A stretch of DNA of 64,000 bases from Glaciecola nitratireducens FR1064 (GTDB lineage: Bacteria; Pseudomonadota; Gammaproteobacteria; Enterobacterales; Alteromonadaceae): the NCBI RefSeq assembly GCF_000226565.1, contig NC_016041.1:2666001-2730000 (forward strand). The letters are read 5' to 3'. The notes under the pieces are model-generated. The model was not told the origin of the DNA. It did no database searches and saw nothing but the letters and a program-made list of their open reading frames with translations. This document shows positions 1 to 7,958 of this stretch, in pieces. The position numbers were made by a program, and so were the translations under genes. The stretch's first letter is position 1. Every line of letters begins with the position of its first letter.

Positions 1-220
1 CCTTTGAACCCGCGCCGAGCATCAAACCAGAGGGAAGCTCTGTATCCGCAGACGAGCGACCGCCTGGTTGATTAATGTTTTGATAAAGTAAATCTTCAAA
101 AACGGCACGGTCTTTTTTAAAGCCGATCGTACTGGCGTTCGCCAAGTTATTCGAAACCACAGATACATCAGTTTGTGCTGCATCTAATCCTGTTTTTGCT
201 ATCCATAATGCTGGGTGCAT
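1..220 (-). CDS. flgG: Flagellar distal rod protein FlgG (N-terminal part)
   Basis: FlgG forms the distal rod of the flagellar basal body, joining the proximal rod to the hook. Only the first 73 codons lie in the window; the rest runs off the left edge. The visible protein starts [19 protein letters not shown] and continues through the rod-family signature [14 protein letters not shown] to NQPGG and GLMLGAGSK, all typical of FlgG. An AGGAGG-like ribosome binding site lies a few bases before the ATG at 218-220. It follows flgF by about 40 bases on the same strand, so the two should be co-transcribed. The identification is firm although the gene is incomplete. Confidence 0.95.
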   Translation of the reverse strand, partial: MHPALWIAKTGLDAAQTDVSVVSNNLANASTIGFKKDRAVFEDLLYQNINQPGGRSSADTELPSGLMLGAGSK

Positions 221-261
221 AAGAACCTCCGCGAAATATCTTCCGCATAATGACTAATTTA

Positions 262-1005
262 TTAAAGTATTCTGAGCAGCGTATTAGAGCTGGTAACCAT
301 TTGGTCCGCTTTCTTCATCAGCTTGACCTGCATTTCATAATGACGCTGTAAACTGATCATATTGACCATTTCTTCTACCGCGTTGACGTTGGATCCCTCA
401 AGCATACCCGAAGCAACGCCCACTCTAATGTCTTGTGGCGCAACGCCGCCGTCTTTAAGATCGAACAAACCGTCAGTGCGTCGTTTCATCGTATCAATAG
501 GTGGATTCACGAGCTTTAGTCGCCCCACTTCGTCAATTTGGTTTTCTGGCGCTCCCTGCAATCGAGCGGTAATACGACCGTCGTTACCTACCGTAATGTT
601 ACTCACTGGGGTCGGCAAAAACAGCGGGCCGTTTTCACCCATGACTAAATTGCCTTTAGAGTCTTGCAGCGCGCCATCAACCGTCATGGTTAAGCTACCA
701 CTGCGCGTATAAGCTTCTTCGCCCTGCGGGGTTTGCACTGAAAACCAGCCATCTCCCTGCACGGCAACATCGAGTGAACGACCTGTCGTAATTAATGGTC
801 CGCTTTCGTAATTGTTTGTCGGACTTTCGGTCATGCTAAACACGCGAGTCGGCAAACCATCGCCGTATGCTGGCATAGCTCGCGCTTGTTCTAACTGCGC
901 TTTAAAACCGTTGGTCTGCGCATTTGCCAAATTGTTGGCGCGCACAGCCGTAGCAAGAAGGTCTTGCTTGGCACCACTGGCAGCGATATAGAGCATTTTA
1001 TCCAT
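262..1005 (-). CDS. flgF: Flagellar proximal rod protein FlgF
   Basis: FlgF is one of the proximal rod subunits exported through the flagellar type III apparatus. The 247-residue protein has the N-terminal rod/hook signature (ANNLANAQTNGFKA, residues about 24-37), a central part including SGPLITTGRSLDVAVQGDG, and the C-terminal coiled rod domain (VNAVEEMVNMISLQRHYEMQ, about 208-227), in the order expected for the family. Length is normal. It lies between flgE and flgG as in other gammaproteobacteria, but here 710 bases of repeats separate it from flgE. A strong sigma-54-like promoter sits at 1054-1069, about 37 bases before the start codon from the predicted start site, so flgF probably opens its own transcription unit. 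Confidence 0.95.
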   Translation of the reverse strand: MDKMLYIAASGAKQDLLATAVRANNLANAQTNGFKAQLEQARAMPAYGDGLPTRVFSMTESPTNNYESGPLITTGRSLDVAVQGDGWFSVQTPQGEEAYTRSGSLTMTVDGALQDSKGNLVMGENGPLFLPTPVSNITVGNDGRITARLQGAPENQIDEVGRLKLVNPPIDTMKRRTDGLFDLKDGGVAPQDIRVGVASGMLEGSNVNAVEEMVNMISLQRHYEMQVKLMKKADQMVTSSNTLLRIL

Positions 1006-1053
1006 TGTATTCGACTCTTTTTTGACGTAAATAGATCTGAATACTGTTCTGTC

Positions 1054-1069
1054 TGCAAGGACAATGCCA
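1054..1069 (-). promoter_or_regulatory. Sigma-54 promoter of flgF
   Basis: Read on the minus strand the site is TGGCAT, five bases, TTGCA, against the sigma-54 consensus TGGCAC-N5-TTGCA. GG and GC are ten bases apart. It lies about 50 bases upstream of the flgF ATG. Sigma-54 control of rod and hook genes is established in Vibrio-type flagellar hierarchies; use here is inferred. Confidence 0.7.
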
Positions 1070-1080
1070 AGGTGTGTTAT

Positions 1081-1140
1081 TGATTGATTTGGCTTTCTTG
1101 AGGTTGATTTGGGCTCGGCTAGGTTGATTTGGGCTCCGCA
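1081..1140. repeat. Three tandem 20-bp direct repeats abutting hairpin element A
   Basis: Three 20-base units occupy 1081-1100, 1101-1120 and 1121-1140. The last two share AGGTTGATTTGGGCTC and the first is degenerate. They end exactly where the left arm of the hairpin element at 1141 begins. A short AGGTTGAT piece has an inverted partner (ATCAACCT, 1264-1271) beyond the opposite arm. Confidence 0.8.
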
Positions 1141-1250
1141 AGCATAGTCCCCGTTTCCCCTCAGAAAGTCGCTGCAAGCCCATCCATGGGGCGCTTGGCA
1201 ATCGGCGTCCTGCCGATTGACACTTTCTGAGGGGAAACGGGGACTATGCT
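1141..1250 (-). repeat. Hairpin repeat element, copy A
   Basis: A perfect 29-bp inverted repeat (1141-1169 with 1222-1250) encloses a 52-base core (1170-1221). The core holds two small hairpins: one around CCCATCCATGGG, and an 8-bp stem CAATCGGC/GCCGATTG with loop GTCCT. The core is nearly identical to those at 42612-42663 and 46362-46413, whereas the arms are unrelated to the arms there. The strand given is the one on which the loops read AGGAC and GGA. No convincing protein is encoded; short frames across it are by-products. Confidence 0.85.
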
Positions 1251-1364
1251 CGCTCCTTGGTACATCAACCTTTGTTGTCTCTTTTCAATCGCGTTTTAAA
1301 TTCATGGGCGGAGGGAAAAAGAACAAAACATAAAAAAGTCGTGACGCTACTGCAAATGTGAAGA

Positions 1365-1474
1365 GTATTGAGTAGAGCCCATCCTGCAAAAAACGTCATA
1401 AAACAGGAGTTTTATGAGAGCCTCACAGGGATGTGCTCGCAGCGCTTTTTTGCAGGAAGGGCTCTGCTCAATGC
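1365..1474 (+). repeat. Hairpin repeat element, copy D (diverged subtype)
   Basis: Arms 1365-1394 and 1445-1474 are complementary apart from a few mismatches and G-T pairs. The 50-base core (1395-1444), read on the minus strand, starts CGCTGCGAGCACATCC like copy A's CGCTGCAAGCCCATCC. It then carries a stem CATAAAAC/GTTTTATG around loop TCCT. The stem sequence differs completely from copy A but remains fully paired. The copy is duplicated 176 bases downstream as copy E. Confidence 0.75.
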
Positions 1475-1540
1475 CCTGGATTCGAAGAACAACCAAGAGC
1501 AAAACACCAAAAAATCGTGACGCTACCACAAAAGTGAAGA

Positions 1541-1650
1541 GTATTGACTAGCACCCATCCTGCAAAAAACGTCATAAAACAGGAGTTTTATGAGAGCGTC
1601 ACAGGGTTGTGCTCGCAGCGCTTTTTTGCAGGATGGGTGCTACTCAATGC
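1541..1650 (+). repeat. Hairpin repeat element, copy E (tandem duplicate of copy D)
   Basis: Offset from copy D by 176 bases together with its flanks (GTGACGCTAC at 1341 and again at 1517). The core at 1571-1620 differs from copy D at two positions. In the arms, an AG/CT pair in D has become CA/TG in E on both sides, so pairing is preserved. The inner 21 bp of the arms pair perfectly. Confidence 0.75.
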
Positions 1651-1671
1651 TCTGGATTCAAATCGCAGACA

Positions 1672-1696
1672 CAAAAAAGCCGACGGAAGAGTCGGC
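1672..1696 (-). terminator. Intrinsic terminator after flgE
   Basis: On the minus strand a GCCGAC/GTCGGC stem with a six-base loop is followed by six T residues, 20 bases after the flgE stop codon. It would end the flgBCDE transcript ahead of the hairpin cluster and flgF. Confidence 0.75.
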
Positions 1697-1715
1697 ATTT
1701 TTATTTATTTAACGA

Positions 1716-3101
1716 TTACCGGATGTTCAATATCGTCTGGTTAAGCTGGTTGTTAACCTCAAGTGCTCTTGAGTTAGCCTGGAAGTTACGCTGAGCGATG
1801 ATCATGTCGATTAGCTCAGTGGTTAGGTTAACGTTTGCCTGTTCGAGGGCCGAGGAGTTGATGTCACCGAAAGTCCCCGTTGTTGCCTCACCCGCTAGGG
1901 CTTCGCCAGAAAGAATACTTTCTTTCCATGCCGTACCACTTTGCTGCGTTAGACCTTGCTCGTTCGAGAATCGCACCAGTGCCACACGCACGATAGGTTC
2001 AGATGTGCCGTTTGAGAAAGTAGCTCTTACTAGGCCGTCAGGGCCGATGTCAATGCCCGTGAGTCGGCCTACTGGCAAGCCATTTTGCTCAAGCGAGGTT
2101 ACCTCAAATGCAGATGCAAATTGCGTTGGTTCGTTTGGCGTTGCGTTGTTTCTGTCTAAGTTAAAATCAATTGTAATCTGTTGAATTGGAGATGAACCAT
2201 TGCTCAGAATTAACGGCCCAAGAGCTTCAGTCTGAAACTTACGGTCTAATTGTGGTAAACCATCAGCAGATTGAATATCTACAAAGTCACCACCTTCACT
2301 AAAGAAGATTTTAGCGGCCGAAACGCCATTGCCCGTATTTGTACCAACAGAGTTTGTTGCTGTTGTAGGGTCAGAATCAGAACCGTCAGAGTTTGTTGCA
2401 TCTACCAGTTGATCATCAACCGCCGTCGCAACATACCATTCGTTTACTGCCCCTGGGTCGCCATCTTTAATGAAATAGTACGTCATAACATGACTATCAC
2501 CCAAAGAGTCATAGATAGTTACTGATGTCGCCGCATTATAGGTTAGTGGATCTGTTGGATCGAAATCGGCAGCCACTTTACCTTGGTCACCTGCTGGCAA
2601 GTTGAATCGGACATCAACTTCAGATGTTTGCTGTGGCGAACCCGAGGAATCAGGAATTCGCACAGGCACCGTTGTGCTTAAAGCAACTGAAGCAGACGTT
2701 CCGTCAGTGTTAACAGGAAATCCAAGAAGGTTATCACCCGCGGAATTAACCACAAAGTTATTTGAATCTAGTTTAAATTGACCAGCACGAGTGAAGGAAA
2801 AGTCACGCGACGTAATTTCTGGAATAGTAGCAAAAAAGCCGTTACCGGTAATAGCTAAATCCAACGAGTTGTTAGTAAAGCTTAAGCTACCTTGAGAAAA
2901 TTGCTGAGCAACTTCTTGAGTCAGAGCACCATCACCAACTTTGGTTTTGCCTGAGGCTAACAGAGAGGCAGCATAAACGTCACCGAATTCTGCTCTTGAT
3001 TCTTTAAAACCAACCGTGTTGACGTTTGCAATGTTGTTGGCTGTTGTATCTAAGTCTTTTTGAGAAGCCGAGACTCCGCTGAGTGCGATATTAAATGACA
3101 T
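1716..3101 (-). CDS. flgE: Flagellar hook protein FlgE
   Basis: FlgE is the structural subunit of the flagellar hook, the universal joint outside the outer membrane. The 461-residue product opens with MSFNIALSGVSASQKDLDT, has the rod/hook family signature ANNIANVNTVGFKESRAEF (about 22-40), then a variable central region with the surface domains (about 90-370), and ends with NVNLTTELIDMIIAQRNFQANSRALE, the conserved C-terminal helix. Length is in the usual range. The ATG at 3099-3101 has a good AGGAG site upstream. It follows flgD with a short gap. A hairpin with a T-run just after the stop suggests it is the last gene of the flgBCDE unit. Confidence 0.96.
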   Translation of the reverse strand: MSFNIALSGVSASQKDLDTTANNIANVNTVGFKESRAEFGDVYAASLLASGKTKVGDGALTQEVAQQFSQGSLSFTNNSLDLAITGNGFFATIPEITSRDFSFTRAGQFKLDSNNFVVNSAGDNLLGFPVNTDGTSASVALSTTVPVRIPDSSGSPQQTSEVDVRFNLPAGDQGKVAADFDPTDPLTYNAATSVTIYDSLGDSHVMTYYFIKDGDPGAVNEWYVATAVDDQLVDATNSDGSDSDPTTATNSVGTNTGNGVSAAKIFFSEGGDFVDIQSADGLPQLDRKFQTEALGPLILSNGSSPIQQITIDFNLDRNNATPNEPTQFASAFEVTSLEQNGLPVGRLTGIDIGPDGLVRATFSNGTSEPIVRVALVRFSNEQGLTQQSGTAWKESILSGEALAGEATTGTFGDINSSALEQANVNLTTELIDMIIAQRNFQANSRALEVNNQLNQTILNIR

Positions 3102-3116
3102 GGGGGAAAACTCCTA

Positions 3117-3809
3117 TTACCTACCGATTTGGATAACGTCATCAAGCTTGATGCTAACGTCACCATCTAAATTAAGAACAACACCGAGACCAGCACTAGC
3201 AAGGCTGACGCTGTCAACGTGTCGATTTATTGCTGTTGGCAAAGATGTTGGCTCTCCAAACACCTCGCCCTGTACTTGAACGGCATAATCACCTGGCGGC
3301 AATAGATTGCCGTTTTGGTCTGTACCATCCCATTTAAACTCTGAGTTACCTGCTGCAAGTGTGCCGATGTCCATCGTACGCACTACTTCACCTTGGCTGT
3401 TTTGAATGGCTATCTTGGTATTCTGCGTTGTTTGGTCGCTAATGATGACGCCCGTCACGCCTTGGCCTTGTTCAGACATATGACCAATATTGCCGGTAAC
3501 CAATACGTTTTGACCAATCAAACTAGACGCTTGCAGTGCCTGGTTAGATGTCATTGACGACGCAAAGTCACCAAACTTGGTATTCAATTGAGAAATACCA
3601 TCTGCCATCGTAAATGAGGTCATCTGTGCAACTAGCTGGTCATTGTCAACCGGTTTTGTTGGATCCTGATTCGCTAATTGCTCGGTTAGCAAAGCGAAGA
3701 AATCCTCTTGCTTTAGACTTTGCTCCGTTCCGTCAGCGACCTTTACTTTTTCTGGTTGCCAATAGAGGTCGGTATTTAAACCTGTTTGACTGCGTTCTAA
3801 TGTATTCAC
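3117..3809 (-). CDS. flgD: Flagellar hook assembly scaffold FlgD
   Basis: FlgD caps the growing hook and is required for FlgE polymerisation; it is absent from the finished flagellum. The 230-residue protein carries the family core LANQDPTKPVDNDQLVAQM (about 45-63) followed by TSFTMADGISQLN, and the FlgD Ig-like segment FKWDGTDQNGNLLPPGDYAV (about 160-179). The start is a GTG at 3807-3809 preceded by GGAGA, giving MNTLERSQTGLN. Gene order flgC-flgD-flgE is canonical. Confidence 0.95.
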   Translation of the reverse strand: MNTLERSQTGLNTDLYWQPEKVKVADGTEQSLKQEDFFALLTEQLANQDPTKPVDNDQLVAQMTSFTMADGISQLNTKFGDFASSMTSNQALQASSLIGQNVLVTGNIGHMSEQGQGVTGVIISDQTTQNTKIAIQNSQGEVVRTMDIGTLAAGNSEFKWDGTDQNGNLLPPGDYAVQVQGEVFGEPTSLPTAINRHVDSVSLASAGLGVVLNLDGDVSIKLDDVIQIGR

Positions 3810-3848
3810 TTTATCATCTCCGCTATAGCTAACATCGTTAGCCTAACT

Positions 3849-4271
3849 CTATTGACCCTGACCTAACTGCATCACGCGTCTGAAGATACGCTTGGTTGTA
3901 TCTGCAATCTGCACGTTTGTTTCGTAACCCTTTGAGGCAGAAAGCATGTCCGCCATTTCTTCTACAATATTTACGTTTGGCTTATATATGTAACCGTTCT
4001 CGTCAGCCAGGGGATTGCCTGGAGCATATTCAACCTGTAATGGTTTGGTACTTTCAACAACGCCCAGTACTTTAACACCCGCACCTTTAGTCATGTCCGA
4101 GTTCGCCTGATCTAAGGCCGCTGCGAAAACCGGATGGCGCGCTTTATAAGTTTCTTCGTAACTACTGCTGACAGAGTTCGCATTGGCAATGTTACTGGCT
4201 GTCGTATTCAAACGAACACTTTCAGCGCCCATTCCAGTACTCGCTATTTTCATTATATTAAATAAACTCAT
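3849..4271 (-). CDS. flgC: Flagellar proximal rod protein FlgC
   Basis: FlgC is a proximal rod subunit. The 140-residue product has the N-terminal signature LNTTASNIANANSV (about 21-34) and the C-terminal motif NVNIVEEMADMLSASKGYETNVQ (about 99-121) shared by rod and hook proteins. Length matches the family (about 135-140). It starts five bases after the flgB stop codon and is clearly translated from the same message. Confidence 0.95.
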   Translation of the reverse strand: MSLFNIMKIASTGMGAESVRLNTTASNIANANSVSSSYEETYKARHPVFAAALDQANSDMTKGAGVKVLGVVESTKPLQVEYAPGNPLADENGYIYKPNVNIVEEMADMLSASKGYETNVQIADTTKRIFRRVMQLGQGQ

Positions 4272-4276
4272 TAGCC

Positions 4277-4672
4277 TTAACCTCCGCTGCTTAATGCTTT
4301 TTTCATGCCTTTAATTTTTCCATCCAAAAGCATTATGCCTGCTTGATATCGCATGCCGTTGTCTAGGAAGTTGTTTCTTTCGACTTGCGCATCAACCGTA
4401 TTGCCATCACCGGTATCCGCCTGCTCTGGAATTCTAAACTCGATTTCTGCTTGCATTTGAGAGCGACCTGAAAGGTGCTTGTCGTGAGTCTTAACTAAAC
4501 CGCCTTGGTCGTACTGTGCGCTTTTCATTGCTTTATTAAAGTCAATGTCGCGTGCTTTGTAGCCGGGGGTATTTGCATTCGCCAAATTACCAGAAATCAC
4601 TTCCATCCTGTCTGTGCGAACAGAAAGTGCTTTTTGATGAAATCCAACTAATCGATCTAAACTAATGGCCAT
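4277..4672 (-). CDS. flgB: Flagellar proximal rod protein FlgB
   Basis: FlgB is the most proximal rod subunit, next to the MS ring and FliE. The 131-residue protein has the N-terminal signature SGNLANANTPGYKARDIDF (about 27-45) and the C-terminal segment NNFLDNGMRYQAGIMLLDGKIKGMKKAL. It is the first gene of the flgBCDE unit, with a near-perfect sigma-54 promoter 40-55 bases upstream of its ATG. Confidence 0.95.
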   Translation of the reverse strand: MAISLDRLVGFHQKALSVRTDRMEVISGNLANANTPGYKARDIDFNKAMKSAQYDQGGLVKTHDKHLSGRSQMQAEIEFRIPEQADTGDGNTVDAQVERNNFLDNGMRYQAGIMLLDGKIKGMKKALSSGG

Positions 4673-4710
4673 GTTTTCTTACTCATTTGCAAACTTACAT
4701 GCCAGTGTTC

Positions 4711-4726
4711 AGCAAATCGTGTGCCA
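4711..4726 (-). promoter_or_regulatory. Sigma-54 promoter of flgBCDE
   Basis: The minus strand reads TGGCAC-ACGAT-TTGCT, matching the consensus TGGCAC-N5-TTGC(A/T) at every position, with GG and GC ten bases apart. It lies between cheR and flgB, 39 bases upstream of the flgB start codon. RpoN with a FlrC-like activator is the expected control by analogy with Vibrio. Confidence 0.8.
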
Positions 4727-4776
4727 ACAAACAGAATAAAACGAAAAGAAGTGTTTTTATAGCGAGGGGGGTATTA

Positions 4777-5634
4777 CTAAACTTTGCGGTAATAAAGGCC
4801 TGAGGGCTGAGTTATCATTTTAAATTTACTACTAGCACCTCCTAATGATTCTGAAGCGCCAAGTATTAAACAGCCTTCGGGCTGCAAACAAGCGGAAATA
4901 TCTTGCAGTATTACCGTTTTCCTTTCCGCATCAAAATAAATGAGGACGTTGCGGCAAAACACTACGTCAAATTGACCCAGCGCAGAAAACTTAGACGTCA
5001 GATTAAATTGACGAAAGGAAACCCACTTCTTAATGTCTGGGCTGATTGTCATGCTGTGATCTGGGTTCAAGGTAAAATAACGACGCTTAAGATCGTCGCT
5101 TAAACCGCGATTTAATGACAAGGTGTCATATGTGCCTTCGCTTGCGGTTTTTATGACTTGGGCTGATAAGTCAGTGCCCACGATTTCTACGCCTCGCTCA
5201 AAGCCGCCTCTGTTTGACTTTAAAAACTCAGCGATAGTCATGGCAATAGAGTAAGCCTCTTGACCGGTTGAGCTTGCCGCACTCCAAATTCTAATTCTAT
5301 TTTGCTTTGCTAGCAGCTCTGGCAATATTTTGCTTCGCAGTATCTCGAATGGATATGTATCTCTGAACCACAGCGTTTCATTGGTTGTCATCGCTTCAAG
5401 CGAAGCCTGCGTAAGCAAGGGATCACGTTGAGAGATGATTTTTTCAATAAGACTATCTAGATTATTGCCAGCTGGATCTGCGCTGCCTGGATGAGAAGAG
5501 GCAACGCGATACATTAAAGGCAACAGCCGACTTCTTACCAGATATTGCTTTGCACCGCCAAGTAAGATACCACTTTTGGAATGCAAGAAGTGGCAAAATT
5601 TTTCATACATAACGGGGGAGAGTTCTTTATTCAC
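4777..5634 (-). CDS. cheR: Chemotaxis protein methyltransferase CheR
   Basis: CheR transfers methyl groups from S-adenosylmethionine to glutamates of chemoreceptors, acting in adaptation at the cell pole. The 285-residue protein has the all-helical N-terminal domain, the TTNETLWFRD motif (83-92), a SAM-binding motif WSAASSTGQEAYS (117-129), GTDLS (153-157) and FCRNVLIYF (226-234). The start used is a GTG at 5632-5634, seven bases after the cheV stop, so translation is probably coupled to cheV; an ATG eight codons later is an alternative. The cheV-cheR-flgB order is typical of Vibrio and Alteromonas relatives. Confidence 0.93.
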   Translation of the reverse strand: MNKELSPVMYEKFCHFLHSKSGILLGGAKQYLVRSRLLPLMYRVASSHPGSADPAGNNLDSLIEKIISQRDPLLTQASLEAMTTNETLWFRDTYPFEILRSKILPELLAKQNRIRIWSAASSTGQEAYSIAMTIAEFLKSNRGGFERGVEIVGTDLSAQVIKTASEGTYDTLSLNRGLSDDLKRRYFTLNPDHSMTISPDIKKWVSFRQFNLTSKFSALGQFDVVFCRNVLIYFDAERKTVILQDISACLQPEGCLILGASESLGGASSKFKMITQPSGLYYRKV

Positions 5635-5640
5635 GCGGCA

Positions 5641-6576
5641 TTATTTCGCTCTAAGTTCGGTACTTAACCATTTTTGCACGGCTGAAGCGAGTTCATCAGG
5701 GTGGAATTTAGCAATGAAATCGTCGGCTCCCACTTTCTTTACCATCGCCTGGTTGAACACACCGCTTAAAGAGGTATGCAAAACAACATGCAGTCTGGCT
5801 AATTGAGGATCATTTTTGATTTCAGCGGTCAGCGTGTAACCGTCCATTTCTGGCATTTCTATGTCCGACACTAGCACGCCCACTTTGTCGGTCACGTCAC
5901 CCGTTTCAGCAGCGATTTGTTTTAGGCGTTTGAGTGCTTCCAGTCCATTTTTGGCCACTTCAATTTCTAAGCCTAGAGCGGTAAGCGCTTTTTTAACTTG
6001 GTTTCTTGCAACTGACGAATCATCGGCAATAAAAATAATTTTCCCTGCACTAAAACTCACGTCAAGGCTGTCAGCGAGGTCTTTACTGACATCAGTATTC
6101 AACGGTGATATCTCATTCAGAATTTTCTCAACGTCGAGGATCTCAATAAGTTCGTTGTCCATTTCTGTCACGGCAGTTAGGTAGCTCGCTTTGCCCGTGC
6201 CTTGTGGCGGAGGCATTATAGCATCCCAATTAGTATTAATGATGCGTTCGACCGAGCCTACCAAAAAGCCTTGAACCGAACGATTGTATTCGGCGATGAT
6301 GATAAATCCGTCTTTAAGGTTTTCGATTTTACGCCCACCTGTTGCCATGCTTAAATCAATAATTGATATAGTTTGACCTCGGATATGAGCTACGCCGCGA
6401 ACTAAGGCGTTAAGCCTTGGAATTTGAGTCAATGGAGGGCATTGTAAAACTTCACGCACTTTAAACACGTTAATCCCAAAGCGCTGTTTACCATTAAGTC
6501 TAAATAACAAAAGTTCTAAGCGATTTTGGCCGACGAGCTGCGTTCGTTGATTGACTGAATCCATAATACTGGACAT
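5641..6576 (-). CDS. cheV: Chemotaxis coupling protein CheV (CheW-receiver fusion)
   Basis: CheV couples chemoreceptors to CheA and can be phosphorylated as a sink or adaptation device. The 311-residue protein has an N-terminal CheW-like domain (about 20-160, including VRGVAHIRGQTISIIDL) and a C-terminal response-regulator receiver domain (about 178-305). The receiver has the acidic pair D185/D186, the phosphoacceptor D238 in VSDIEMPEMDG, and a lysine near the end (K290). A GGAGG site lies just upstream of the ATG at 6574-6576. It is the first gene of a cheV-cheR pair, divergent from flgA. Confidence 0.95.
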   Translation of the reverse strand: MSSIMDSVNQRTQLVGQNRLELLLFRLNGKQRFGINVFKVREVLQCPPLTQIPRLNALVRGVAHIRGQTISIIDLSMATGGRKIENLKDGFIIIAEYNRSVQGFLVGSVERIINTNWDAIMPPPQGTGKASYLTAVTEMDNELIEILDVEKILNEISPLNTDVSKDLADSLDVSFSAGKIIFIADDSSVARNQVKKALTALGLEIEVAKNGLEALKRLKQIAAETGDVTDKVGVLVSDIEMPEMDGYTLTAEIKNDPQLARLHVVLHTSLSGVFNQAMVKKVGADDFIAKFHPDELASAVQKWLSTELRAK

Positions 6577-6598
6577 TCATTACCTCCAAATTTTAGTT

Positions 6599-6615
6599 TA
6601 GGCATGATTGTTGCG
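6599..6615 (+). promoter_or_regulatory. Possible sigma-54 promoter of flgA
   Basis: The plus strand has TAGGCAT, five bases, TTGCG, with GG (6601-6602) and GC (6613-6614) ten bases apart. It fits the sigma-54 pattern with mismatches in the outer positions and lies about 120 bases before the flgA start, in the cheV-flgA divergent region. Confidence 0.45.
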
Positions 6616-6735
6616 TTATCTAATATACCGCATTAAAGAAGCGCATATAAGCGCTAAATGTGCCGAACTTTTGACACTCTCTAAACACTGCGCGAATAAG
6701 TTCATGCAGAGACGATAAAAACAGGTAAAAGACAA

Positions 6736-7443
6736 ATGCAAAATAATCTAAGTAATTCTTTATCGACAGCTTTGGGCATTGGCTTGACCTATTTTTTAGT
6801 GATTTTCCCGACGGCTGCCAATGCGTCTGTTCACCAGAGTATACAACAACAGGCAGAGCTTTATGTTCAGCAAAACGCTTTTTTTGACGATAGTGCTGAT
6901 GTAAACGTACAGGCCGCCGAAGTTGACAGCAGGATTCATATCCCCCCATGCAAAGCACCATTTGAATATGAATCTTCTGATTCCAGTTTAAGACAGTCGA
7001 ACGTATCGGTGAAAGTAACCTGCCCTACAACAAGCTGGTATTTATTCACTTCTGTTCAGGTAGAGCAAACTAAACCGGTGGTTGTTACATCAGAAACACT
7101 GAGCCCCGGCTCACTTTTAACTGAAAAAAATCTATATGTGGCCGATATACCAGTTAATAGGCTAAGAGGTTCGACATACAGCGACACGGTAAACCTTGTT
7201 GGAGCGCGGCTTAAACGTCGCGTGAGACCCGGCCAAATTATTAATGACGGCATGCTTTGTTTCGTCTGTAAGGGTGACAAAGTGACGATAATGGCGGTGA
7301 CCAGCGGCTTAAGTTTGAAGGTATCGGGCATTGCTGAACAGGACGGAAATTTGGGAGACACAATCAGAGTGCAGAACGCCTCATCGAAGAAAACAGTGAC
7401 GGCAACAGTGTCTAGTACCAGCGAAGTGAGTATCCAAATTTAA
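6736..7443 (+). CDS. flgA: Flagellar P-ring assembly chaperone FlgA
   Basis: FlgA is a periplasmic chaperone needed for P-ring (FlgI) polymerisation around the rod. The 235-residue precursor has a hydrophobic signal segment with a probable signal peptidase I site after ANA (about residue 32). The C-terminal SAF domain includes VVTSETLSPGSLLTEKNLYV, RLKRRVRPGQIINDGML and the closing GDTIRVQNASSKKTVTATV, the hallmark of FlgA. It is divergent from cheV and precedes flgM and flgN, as in Vibrio-like genomes. Confidence 0.93.
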   Translation: MQNNLSNSLSTALGIGLTYFLVIFPTAANASVHQSIQQQAELYVQQNAFFDDSADVNVQAAEVDSRIHIPPCKAPFEYESSDSSLRQSNVSVKVTCPTTSWYLFTSVQVEQTKPVVVTSETLSPGSLLTEKNLYVADIPVNRLRGSTYSDTVNLVGARLKRRVRPGQIINDGMLCFVCKGDKVTIMAVTSGLSLKVSGIAEQDGNLGDTIRVQNASSKKTVTATVSSTSEVSIQI

Positions 7444-7546
7444 TGAAAAGTGATAAAATTTTGACGCTTTGGCGTTATCAGCTTGAATAATTAGAAGTAT
7501 TTTGAGCAAATTCGGTAGAAAATGTGATTTTATTTCACTTTCTTGC

Positions 7547-7573
7547 TAAAGTTAGCCAATAAGAAGTCGATAA
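7547..7573 (+). promoter_or_regulatory. Sigma-28 (FliA) promoter of flgM
   Basis: TAAAGTTA, eleven bases, GTCGATAA closely matches the flagellar sigma-28 consensus TAAAGTTT-N11-GCCGATAA. It ends 34 bases before the flgM ATG. FliA-dependent flgM transcription is well known in the feedback loop of flagellar regulation. Confidence 0.75.
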
Positions 7574-7607
7574 CATGTTTGAGGTGTTATAGGTTCTGGA
7601 AAAAATT

Positions 7608-7937
7608 ATGACTATTAACAATATAAACAATGCAAACAAACCGCAAATTGACGGGCAGAAGCTGGCACAACAGCAGACTCCAAGTCAAACTGCAAACGCT
7701 AACACAGCGCAAGCCGCAACGCAGTCTACTGCGTCACGTCAAGACTCTGTGTCGCTAACTACATCTGCACAACAGCTTACGCAAGTGCAGAAGAAAAGCG
7801 CAGAAGCGCCAGTCAATCAAGAGAAAGTTGATAAACTGAAAAAAGCGATTGCTGATGGTGAATACAAGATAAACCCTGAAGTTTTGGCGCAAAAAATTGC
7901 CAAATTGGAATCTCAGATTTTCGGAAATGGTATTTAA
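7608..7937 (+). CDS. flgM: Anti-sigma-28 factor FlgM
   Basis: FlgM binds and inhibits FliA until the hook is finished and FlgM is exported. The 109-residue protein has a disordered Gln/Ala/Thr-rich N-terminal half and the C-terminal sigma-binding region VDKLKKAIADGEYKINPEVLAQKI (about 75-98), the FlgM signature. It lies between flgA and flgN and has its own sigma-28-like promoter. Confidence 0.92.
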   Translation: MTINNINNANKPQIDGQKLAQQQTPSQTANANTAQAATQSTASRQDSVSLTTSAQQLTQVQKKSAEAPVNQEKVDKLKKAIADGEYKINPEVLAQKIAKLESQIFGNGI

Positions 7938-7958
7938 ACGAATGGAGCTTAGAATCTG

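Noticed and set aside
998-1201. Short frame containing PSAPWMGLQRL across hairpin element A (and similar frames in copies C, D and E)
   Set aside because: The peptide is a by-product of the repeated core sequence; such frames recur in different reading contexts and lack start signals.
1141-1250. Integron attC site or retron msr/msd
   Set aside because: No integrase, reverse transcriptase or gene cassette is near, and the arms lack the attC R and L core sites.
1141-1250. Plain transcription terminator
   Set aside because: No T-run follows the arms and the conserved branched 52-nt core is not explained by termination.
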